DNA of 56,081 nt from a virus, in the IMG/VR virus record IMGVR_UViG_3300008267_000119, positions 1-56,081 of that record; one strand, 5' to 3'. Each line of letters starts with the position of its first letter. The stretch's first letter is position 1. The position numbers and the translations under genes were made by a program. The notes beneath the pieces were generated by a model. That model did no database searches. It was given only the letters and a program-made list of their open reading frames with translations, and was not told the origin of the DNA. Below are positions 35,974 to 42,695 of this stretch, one piece after another.

Positions 35974-38304
35974 TTAACCTATACTCCTACGTGTATTTTG
36001 TCCAGCTGCGGATTGCTGATAAATTCTAGCATGTTCGTTTACATCAAAATATGTAGTGGCTTGAATAGGATTAGCAGCAACAGCTTTAGCTACAGCTGCT
36101 CCTAATTTTTCATAATCAATTGTTGGAGATGAAGATGCGGCCGTAGCAGCATTTATTTTATTTAATGGTGTTACAGTAGCACCAGGTTTAGCTGATAGAA
36201 TTTCTGGTCCGTTTTCTCCTACTAAGATGCTTCCTGCCCCTGTTACTGTCCCACCTACTGCTAGGCCAGGTACTGTTGGGGTTTGAGGTGTTGTAAATTT
36301 ATTAACTATAGCCATAGTTGCGGCTATTCCAGCTATTATACCCAGAGCTCCTAACCCTAATGTTAAAGCATTAGCAGTTGCTATGGCAGCTGCGGCTCTA
36401 CCTACTTCTAACCCTAATAAAGTAGCTGTTGGAGCAATCATACCAGCTATAGCTATTACGGATTTACCTACAGAGGTAGCAAAATTTACTGCCATTATGG
36501 TAGTTATAGCCCCCATTATACCATATAAAATCCAGGCATTGTCTATTAAACTGGTCATCATTTCTAGGGGACCAGCTAACAGTTCTGTCATCTTATTGAT
36601 AGAAGTGTTAATACTTTCTTGAAGAGATAATCGTTTGATATCCCCTTCTTGAAGGTGCATATTTTTAGCTATCTGGGCATCTGTAAGACCAAGTCTTCTT
36701 TGATCCGCCATATACATTTCAGCCAATTTATCTCTAGATATCCCTAATACCTTAGCTGCTGCTTCTTGTTCTATTCGATTTCCGGTAGCAAATGAATTTA
36801 TTATAGCTTGATTTTTACCTATTTCTTTAGTTAACTTTTCAGTTTGACTAGTCATAGCATAATATCTAGCAGCCTCTAAATTGATTTGCTTACCTGATAT
36901 TACTTCATATTCAAATTCCGAAGCAATAGATTGTTCAATGTTTAATAAAGAGTTTGCTATTCCCTCTACTTCTGATAAATTTAGTCCTAAATCTTTAGCG
37001 CTAGTAGCAGCTTCTGTTATTCTTGCAGTACTATTTCCTAAAGATGCTGCAAGAGCTGTTGAGGTGCTGTATACCTCCCTCATTATAACTCCTTGAGCTA
37101 AAGCTGATCTATTAGTGGCATTATGTTCCTTAGTTCCCTGTTTAATGGAGGCATTCATTTGGTCAATAGTTTGACCATTAACTTGGGACATGATAGCTGC
37201 TTTATTAGCTTGCTCTTGAGTCATACCCATAGCTTTAACCATTTCAGCAGCTGATGCTAGTGTATCAGGAGTGAATATAGCTGCGGCGTTCATTCCGGTT
37301 TTTTCCGTTAAAGATGCGGCAGTTTGAATGTAATCAACACTAGATATTAGCCTAGTGTTCATCTGATCCAACAATGGGATAGTGCCTCCTGTTAGATTTT
37401 TAAATTTAGTTTGAGCTTCATCTAATTTAAAGAAACTTTGAACAACCTTAGTTATAATAGCATCGGTCATATTTACTAAAGTAAATTGTTCCTTTAAAGC
37501 TATTGCTATATTTTTATACTTGGAGGTACCTTTTTCTAACTCCTTATTCTGTTCAATTAATGCATCTTTTTGAGCTAATAGGTTTTTAAGAGCTTTTCCT
37601 CCAAAACCATATCTTATTTGGGAATCTGATAGATTTCTTCTATTTAGAGAAACCATTTCTTTTCCTATATCCTGTATGGCATCTTGGTTTAACTTATATT
37701 CAAGTCTAGCTCTTTTAGTAGCTTGGATAGCATCATTTATGGGTTTAGATATCCCCATAAATCCTAGTTTTTCTAGGAATTTTCCTGCCCCCTCTAATCC
37801 AACCCCCATTAACCCTATTTCTTTGTTTACTTGGGATTGAAGTTCTATAGTTCGATTTAAACTTTCATTAAATGCCTCTCTTTCATTTAGAGCAGCTTGA
37901 GCTTCTATTAAATTTCTACTATTTAATTGTCCACTTTGTACAGATATCTTTAACTCTTCAAACTTTATTCTAGCTTGATTTTGGAGATTTTTAAGTTGTT
38001 TTTCAGATAAATCTTTTTCCCCTCGTCTATAATCTACTACTTGTCTGGAAATGTCTGATATACCCGATAAGGATTTTTTAGCTGAGTTTAGGTAAAGATT
38101 TTGGCGAGACAATTCATTAACACTATCTCTGAAACTTTTAGATATGTAATCTAAATCACCCGAAACTTCTCTGAATTCATTTCTTAAAGCTTTAACAGCC
38201 AGTAAAGCCTTATCTAAGTCTTGGAAAGGGGTTAAGGGTTTTTCCCCTAATTGTCTTCTAAGATTTGCAATTTCCTGGTTTAATGCGTTTATGTCTTGAG
38301 CCAT
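35974..38304 (-). CDS. tail tape measure protein
   Basis: A 776-residue mostly helical protein. Long coiled coils run from residue 1 to about 290 (INALNQEIANLRRQLGEKPL, ELSRQNLYLNSAKKSLSGIS). The central region recalls tape-measure cores (TAASLTEKTGMNAAAIF, SLGNSTARITEAATSAKDLG). Two or three hydrophobic segments lie near 600-680 (GIMGAITTIMAVNFATSVG, LGALGIIAGIAATMAIV). The typical tape-measure end LAVGGTVTGAGSILVGENGP follows. It sets tail length and enters the host membrane on injection. It follows the tail-assembly chaperone gene, as usual. At 776 residues it predicts a moderate tail. Confidence 0.9.
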   Translation of the reverse strand: MAQDINALNQEIANLRRQLGEKPLTPFQDLDKALLAVKALRNEFREVSGDLDYISKSFRDSVNELSRQNLYLNSAKKSLSGISDISRQVVDYRRGEKDLSEKQLKNLQNQARIKFEELKISVQSGQLNSRNLIEAQAALNEREAFNESLNRTIELQSQVNKEIGLMGVGLEGAGKFLEKLGFMGISKPINDAIQATKRARLEYKLNQDAIQDIGKEMVSLNRRNLSDSQIRYGFGGKALKNLLAQKDALIEQNKELEKGTSKYKNIAIALKEQFTLVNMTDAIITKVVQSFFKLDEAQTKFKNLTGGTIPLLDQMNTRLISSVDYIQTAASLTEKTGMNAAAIFTPDTLASAAEMVKAMGMTQEQANKAAIMSQVNGQTIDQMNASIKQGTKEHNATNRSALAQGVIMREVYSTSTALAASLGNSTARITEAATSAKDLGLNLSEVEGIANSLLNIEQSIASEFEYEVISGKQINLEAARYYAMTSQTEKLTKEIGKNQAIINSFATGNRIEQEAAAKVLGISRDKLAEMYMADQRRLGLTDAQIAKNMHLQEGDIKRLSLQESINTSINKMTELLAGPLEMMTSLIDNAWILYGIMGAITTIMAVNFATSVGKSVIAIAGMIAPTATLLGLEVGRAAAAIATANALTLGLGALGIIAGIAATMAIVNKFTTPQTPTVPGLAVGGTVTGAGSILVGENGPEILSAKPGATVTPLNKINAATAASSSPTIDYEKLGAAVAKAVAANPIQATTYFDVNEHARIYQQSAAGQNTRRSIG

Positions 38305-38320
38305 GTGATTTTAGTATATA

Positions 38321-38331
38321 ATATAAATATG
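38321..38331 (-). promoter_or_regulatory. late-type promoter motif before tape measure gene
   Basis: The coding strand reads CATATTTATAT 17 bases before the ATG at 38304, directly after the terminator at 38342. Confidence 0.45.
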
Positions 38332-38341
38332 AAACAAAAAA

Positions 38342-38363
38342 ATCCCTTCTATTTAGAAGGGAT
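38342..38363 (-). terminator. terminator overlapping the end of the chaperone extension
   Basis: The coding strand reads ATCCCTTCT-AAAT-AGAAGGGAT followed by TTTTTTTG. The stem overlaps the last codons of 38349-38666. Confidence 0.75.
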
Positions 38364-38666
38364 ATTTGCATTATAAGTATTGGTTTGTGGTATGTTAGGT
38401 CTAGCTATCTCGTTAACACTTTTATTAGTTAACATATTATTTTGCTCATCTATCTTTTCTTGCTCTTTATCATAATGTTCTTTTAACTTATTAAAAGTAA
38501 ATGTTCGAAGCCAAATAGGCATTTCATATACGGTATCCCAATCATACCCCCCCTTACCATTAAATACTATTTCATGTATTTGGGAAAATAAATTTATTCT
38601 ATGATTCGAAGTCAGGCCAAAAAAAGTTAAGGCTGATTGGTACAGCGATGTCCTCCCCTTCATCAC
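38349..38666 (-). CDS. frameshift extension of the tail-assembly chaperone
   Basis: The frame encodes LTSNHRINLFSQIHEIVFNG followed by KGGYDWDTVYEMPIWLRTFT and a charged Asn-rich tail. The sense starts at the T-run at 38619-38625. Everything upstream of it in this frame (MMKGRTSLYQSAL) is only the overlap with 38599-39345. The ATG at 38666 lies within the first gene, and no ATG precedes the sense part (CAT AGA ATA in place of a start). Position after the tube and before the tape measure is where G/GT-type chaperones are made by frameshift. A shift of +1 or -2 would join the two. Confidence 0.7.
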   Translation of the reverse strand: MMKGRTSLYQSALTFFGLTSNHRINLFSQIHEIVFNGKGGYDWDTVYEMPIWLRTFTFNKLKEHYDKEQEKIDEQNNMLTNKSVNEIARPNIPQTNTYNANIPSK

Positions 38667-39345
38667 CTTTAATAGTTAAATTAATATCTGGAGATATCCT
38701 TTTTATCTCTTGGCGTAGTGCTCTTGAATCTCTTGCTAGTAATTCATTATCAACAAATTCTCTTATAATTTTTCTATCTTTATCTCCATTAACTGAAGTA
38801 ATTATGTATTTTAAACGCGTAGAAATTTCAGGTGCACTACCATTAGGAAATAATTTTTTCAATCCTTTTAATTCGGCTTCTATCGCTGCTTCATCACCAT
38901 GGGTTAGGATTTTGTATCCAACTTCTAATTTAGATGCTGGTAAAGTGAAGTAGAATTCATTACCTTTAGTATAATCTACATCTTCAGGTAATTCTTTGTC
39001 TTTTAAAGTAGTTAAATCTACTTTATGTAATTTTCCTCCTGATTCGAATTCATAATCTTGGCCATACCCTAGAACTCTAGAGGCAATTAGAATAGCATTT
39101 TTATCACCAATTACCATATCTTTTAAATCTACTTTAGACACAATAAGTGAATCTAATAGTTTATCTAATACAGTACCTTGTTGAATGTAATTGGAGTTAG
39201 TTAGGATATCTTCTTCTCTTGCCCCCATGTACTTCATTTCAATAGTACCACTTGAAAGAGGATTGTCTTTTGAGTAAAGTAGACCTTTTGAAGGCAGTTC
39301 TACCATTTCGGTAGGAAATTTTGGTTTTGTAACTTGATTTTCCAT
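38599..39345 (-). CDS. tail-assembly chaperone / T4 baseplate-protein-like (PF12322-like)
   Basis: A 248-residue protein starting MENQVTKPKFPTEMVELPSK with GLLYSKDNPLSSGTIEMKYM and GAREEDILTNSNYI, which recalls the T4 base plate protein family around gp26. It ends DIAVPISLNFFWPDFES. It lies between the tail tube and tape-measure genes, the canonical chaperone position. A run of seven T at 38619-38625 near its end can shift ribosomes into the 38349 frame, giving a short G-like and a long GT-like form. The two ideas (baseplate protein, chaperone) are not yet separable. Confidence 0.7.
   Translation of the reverse strand: MENQVTKPKFPTEMVELPSKGLLYSKDNPLSSGTIEMKYMGAREEDILTNSNYIQQGTVLDKLLDSLIVSKVDLKDMVIGDKNAILIASRVLGYGQDYEFESGGKLHKVDLTTLKDKELPEDVDYTKGNEFYFTLPASKLEVGYKILTHGDEAAIEAELKGLKKLFPNGSAPEISTRLKYIITSVNGDKDRKIIREFVDNELLARDSRALRQEIKRISPDINLTIKGDEGEDIAVPISLNFFWPDFES
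38619..38625 (-). promoter_or_regulatory. T7 slippery run, probable programmed frameshift site
   Basis: The coding strand reads AAC TTT TTT TGG in the first frame and ACT TTT TTT GGC in the second. Seven identical bases allow a +1 or -2 slip, eight codons before the first stop. Confidence 0.55.
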
Positions 39346-39362
39346 AAATTATTTTAATGTTT

Positions 39363-39375
39363 ATATATAAATATA
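39363..39375 (-). promoter_or_regulatory. late-type promoter motif
   Basis: The coding strand reads CTATATTTATATA about 18 bases before the ATG at 39345, after the terminator at 39389. Confidence 0.45.
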
Positions 39376-39388
39376 GCGAAAATAAAAA

Positions 39389-39409
39389 AACCCACCAAAA
39401 TGGTGGGTT
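39389..39409 (-). terminator. terminator after tail tube gene
   Basis: The coding strand reads AACCCACCA-TTT-TGGTGGGTT followed by TTTTTATTTTCG. A 9-pair stem with a good T-tract probably tempers expression downstream of the abundant tube gene. Confidence 0.8.
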
Positions 39410-39433
39410 AATTTTAAAGTATAAGGATATGAT

Positions 39434-39922
39434 CTAGAAATTCAAGATGCAATAATCCATAGCTAAAGTACAGTTGATTTCTGCTGCAGCTTCACCTTGT
39501 GACCAATCGTAGTCTCCAAATGTTGCTGTTTTAATAAATGCACCTTTTATAATCCATTCACCAACTACGTCACCTACAGGACCTAGAACATTCATTGTGA
39601 TATCTTTTTTATAGAAATCTGAATATCCATCTCTACCCGTTACTGATTCGTGAGATAAACGCATCCATTCCATCACTGCTTGTGATCCTGCTGGAGCAAT
39701 TGGATCGTATAATGATAATGTGATATCATTCCATCTAACTTTACCTTTTATTTTACGGTAAACATTAATGTGGTCAAGTGTGATTTCACCAGCATCGAAT
39801 CCAGGAGCTGAAGCTTTCTTAATCATATAAGCTGGGATTCCTTCTATATACATTATAAACCTATTTGCTACTTTTGGTTCAAAAGCCGTAAACATTATCT
39901 CATTGGGATTTAATACTGCCAT
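39434..39922 (-). CDS. tail tube protein, gp19-like
   Basis: A 162-residue protein starting MAVLNPNEIMFTAFEPKVAN with RFIMYIEGIPAYMIKKASAP and VRWNDITLSLYDPIAPAGSQ, and ending ALAMDYCILNF-like (TLAMDYCILNF). This matches the T4 gp19/T4-like tail tube family in length and motifs. It forms the inner tube through which DNA passes. The sheath gene lies upstream with an HNH gene inserted between. It has its own late-type motif and is followed by a strong terminator, consistent with high expression. Confidence 0.9.
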   Translation of the reverse strand: MAVLNPNEIMFTAFEPKVANRFIMYIEGIPAYMIKKASAPGFDAGEITLDHINVYRKIKGKVRWNDITLSLYDPIAPAGSQAVMEWMRLSHESVTGRDGYSDFYKKDITMNVLGPVGDVVGEWIIKGAFIKTATFGDYDWSQGEAAAEINCTLAMDYCILNF

Positions 39923-39961
39923 GTTATATTTTTATTTTTAATTGTTATCTAATTATTTGTT

Positions 39962-39974
39962 TATAATAAATATT
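39962..39974 (-). promoter_or_regulatory. late-type promoter motif before tail tube gene
   Basis: The coding strand reads TTAATATTTATTATAAA about 40 bases before the ATG at 39922. Confidence 0.45.
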
Positions 39975-39992
39975 AAAGAATAGAGGAAAATA

Positions 39993-40619
39993 TTATATTT
40001 TGTTTGATTTTTGTCTATTTTGAGTTTTAGTTAAAGGTTGCAAATTAGTATAATGAAAACATTGTTTTTGTTGCTCAATATCTTGCATATTAAAACTATC
40101 ACAAGGTATTATATGATCCACTTCCCAATAAGAACCGTGATTACCCCAATTCATCTCCTCTTTAAATTGTTTTTCTAAATGTATTTTTACTTCTTCTAAA
40201 GAACAACCTAATAGTTTTATTATGTTAGAATCCTTATAAGTTTTATTTTTTTTTAATACTTCATTTAATCTAGTACCTAAAATTATTCTTAATTTGAATT
40301 TGGGGTCAGTATTATAACGATTTTTTCTATAATTATTATAATATTCAGGATTGTTCTTTAAATACCTAGCAGTAGATAATCTATTCTTCTCAGGATTTAT
40401 CTTCTGATAATTTGTGGTACATTTTATATGTTTTTCTCTATTTAATTCATACCAGATTTTAGCATTGGAATTTATTTTTTCTTTATTATTAATATAGGAC
40501 TTATTATTAATAAGTTTCATACATTCTCTACAAGTATTAGAATACCCATCTTCAGTTCTTTTATTTTTATTAAATAAAATATATTCTTTTTCGGATTTAC
40601 AACTATTACAACATTTCAT
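39993..40619 (-). CDS. HNH homing-type endonuclease
   Basis: A 208-residue nuclease with an N-terminal zinc ribbon (CNSCKS and CREC), a Lys/Asn-rich middle, and the HNH core SYWEVDHIIPCDSF followed by CFHYTNLQPLTKTQNRQKSN. It is a diverged paralogue of 20677-21258, sharing LLGCSLEEVKIHL-type and GSYWEVDHIIP segments. It separates sheath from tube, a typical free-standing insertion. It carries its own late motif and is preceded by a terminator. Confidence 0.88.
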   Translation of the reverse strand: MKCCNSCKSEKEYILFNKNKRTEDGYSNTCRECMKLINNKSYINNKEKINSNAKIWYELNREKHIKCTTNYQKINPEKNRLSTARYLKNNPEYYNNYRKNRYNTDPKFKLRIILGTRLNEVLKKNKTYKDSNIIKLLGCSLEEVKIHLEKQFKEEMNWGNHGSYWEVDHIIPCDSFNMQDIEQQKQCFHYTNLQPLTKTQNRQKSNKI

Positions 40620-40640
40620 GACATTATTTCGTTAGGGTTT

Positions 40641-40652
40641 CATATAAATATG
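40641..40652 (-). promoter_or_regulatory. late-type promoter motif before HNH gene
   Basis: The coding strand reads TCATATTTATATG 21 bases before the ATG at 40619. Confidence 0.4.
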
Positions 40653-40660
40653 AATAAGAA

Positions 40661-40680
40661 AGGCTCCCTTATGGGAGCCT
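40661..40680 (-). terminator. terminator after tail sheath gene
   Basis: The coding strand reads AGGCTCCC-ATAA-GGGAGCCT followed by TTCTTATTC. The core belongs to the same GGCTCCC/GGGAGCC family as 15837 and 28557. Confidence 0.7.
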
Positions 40681-40704
40681 TAATAATATTAAATAAATTG
40701 ATTT

Positions 40705-42351
40705 TTATACAAAAGTCGCACCTGTTGGTGTAACATTAAAATCTAATATAACAAACTCGGCAGTTCTTGTAGGTTGGATAAAAATCTGTCCTAACAATTG
40801 ATTTCTATCTATTACATCAGCAGTATTGTTACTTTCGTCCATTACTACTTTGTAAGAGTATAAACCTTGTCTTTGTTGAATTGATTCAAGATAAGGATTT
40901 ACTTGTCTTAAGAATCTATTTCTTGTAGCGATTGTATTTTGTTCAAACACTAAATTATCAGCAACTTGACCAATATATGATTTCAATTCAATTAACAATC
41001 TTCTAACATTAATTCTATCTAAAGCTGATGCTTTTTTCTGTAATGTTTTCTGACCATATGCTACTACACCTTGTCCAGGGAAAGTAGCGATTGAATTAAC
41101 TTTTCCATCATATAAAGTATCTCTATCTGATGGAGATAATTTTCTTTCAGCTTGGATTACACTTAAACTACCTCTTGTAAATCCTGCAGGTGCGAACCAT
41201 GGAGCAGAGATTCTATCATTGTAAGCAAATACACTTGGAATGATTGTTGAAGGTGGAACCCATGTTAATTTTCCAGTATTAGGAGCACTAACTTGAACCC
41301 AAGGATAGTATGCAGCAGCATAGCTACTATCAATTGCGGTAGCATTGTTAACTACAGTAGCAATTGTATCTCCTAAAGAAGACATATCAACTATAGCAAT
41401 ACAATCTCCTCTATCAGAAGCCATGTTAGTTAATGATGTAATTATAGCATTTCCTGTGGTAGCGCGTACTCCAGGAGTAGTAACAATATTGAATTTAAAT
41501 TCATCTGTATTACCTAATAAAGAAATTGAAGATGTATAATCACTATTAGTTAAACCATATACACCACAATTTACTCCTGTAGCTCCACCAAATGAACCAC
41601 TAGCAACTACTGGTAATGATGAAGTATATTGAGGTTGTGGATTTCCATTATTATCAAAATAATTTGGAGTAGTTAAAGATATAGATTTTACTCTTACATA
41701 TCTTGATTTATTAGTGTAATCACCTGTAGTTTGAGTATATCCATTATCTGTAGTAACAGATTGGTTACCAATTACTGCTTCAATATAGTTAGATTGGTTT
41801 GGATCTAATGATAAGTTACTCCATGATTCTAATATTACTTTAGAATTAGGGTTATCATCTCCTCTTCTAATTAATAAATTAAATGTACCACTACCAGAAC
41901 TAGAATTCGCAATTTCCCATCTTACATTGCTAGATGAACCTGATGCTAAAGTTCCGCTTACCTCAGTACCACCAGCACTATTTGCAGAAATTCCAGATGA
42001 AAGAGTTTCTAAAGAGAAACATGCTGCAGATCCTGATGCTGCTATACTACTTGTTGCAGGAGCAAAAGCTCCACTTACTGCTCTGGTTACTAATAAAGTG
42101 CTACCTCCTTGTTGAAAGTAATTATAAGCAGAGATTGAAGTTAAGTATTCATAAGATGCCCCACCACTAATGAAAGACCCACCAAATTTATTTAGATAGT
42201 CACTGTATGAAGTAACTAAAGTAGGTATTCTAACAGGACCTTGTACAGTTGGACCAACAATAGCTGCACCTGCAGTTATAGGGCCCTGTGTAATTTGCGA
42301 TTGGTCATTTTCTCGGATTAATAATCCTGGAGATAAAAGAGTTTCAGCCAT
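40705..42351 (-). CDS. contractile tail sheath protein
   Basis: A 548-residue protein starting MAETLLSPGLLIRENDQSQI and continuing TQGPITAGAAIVGPTVQGPV, the N-terminal pattern of myovirus sheath subunits. The C-terminal domain has the polymerisation features INVRRLLIELKSYIGQVADN and LVFEQNTIATRNRFLRQVNP followed by YLESIQQRQGLYSYKVV. The variable middle domain is Ser/Gly/Thr-rich. Its presence shows a contractile tail. It starts in AAAAAATGGC context and is followed by a strong terminator. Confidence 0.93.
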   Translation of the reverse strand: MAETLLSPGLLIRENDQSQITQGPITAGAAIVGPTVQGPVRIPTLVTSYSDYLNKFGGSFISGGASYEYLTSISAYNYFQQGGSTLLVTRAVSGAFAPATSSIAASGSAACFSLETLSSGISANSAGGTEVSGTLASGSSSNVRWEIANSSSGSGTFNLLIRRGDDNPNSKVILESWSNLSLDPNQSNYIEAVIGNQSVTTDNGYTQTTGDYTNKSRYVRVKSISLTTPNYFDNNGNPQPQYTSSLPVVASGSFGGATGVNCGVYGLTNSDYTSSISLLGNTDEFKFNIVTTPGVRATTGNAIITSLTNMASDRGDCIAIVDMSSLGDTIATVVNNATAIDSSYAAAYYPWVQVSAPNTGKLTWVPPSTIIPSVFAYNDRISAPWFAPAGFTRGSLSVIQAERKLSPSDRDTLYDGKVNSIATFPGQGVVAYGQKTLQKKASALDRINVRRLLIELKSYIGQVADNLVFEQNTIATRNRFLRQVNPYLESIQQRQGLYSYKVVMDESNNTADVIDRNQLLGQIFIQPTRTAEFVILDFNVTPTGATFV

Positions 42352-42384
42352 TTTTTAATTATATTTAAATTGTTTACTTTGTTT

Positions 42385-42398
42385 AATAATAAATATTA
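42385..42398 (-). promoter_or_regulatory. late-type promoter motif before sheath gene
   Basis: The coding strand reads TAATATTTATTATT about 35 bases before the ATG at 42351. Confidence 0.45.
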
Positions 42399-42421
42399 AA
42401 AAAGGGTTCAAAACCTATATT

Positions 42422-42673
42422 TTATGAATATATTATATCTCCTTCTTTTAGATCTATTTGAACATCACCATAAGCTTCTTTTAGCTTTTTGCTAAGTTCT
42501 ACCTCAATTGCAGTCAATTGCTCGTATTGAGATTTTAAATACTGTTCTTCTTTTTCAAGTTGAAGTTTTTTAAATGCTAATTGCCCTAATTGTGCAATTA
42601 AAACTTCAGATTGATTTTGAAATTTAGTTAATTCTTGTAATTCTGATTCTTGTAACTTGCTTGGTTTAATCAT
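42422..42673 (-). CDS. small coiled-coil protein
   Basis: An 83-residue, almost fully helical protein (LQESELQELTKFQNQSEVLI, then KKLQLEKEEQYLKSQYEQL) ending DVQIDLKEGDIIYS. Similar short coiled-coil proteins lie beside tail genes in many T4-like phages of Bacteroidota; their role is unknown. It follows the SHAEG fibre gene by 22 bases. Confidence 0.65.
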   Translation of the reverse strand: MIKPSKLQESELQELTKFQNQSEVLIAQLGQLAFKKLQLEKEEQYLKSQYEQLTAIEVELSKKLKEAYGDVQIDLKEGDIIYS

Positions 42674-42695
42674 AACGTTTTTAATTATTTAGTTT

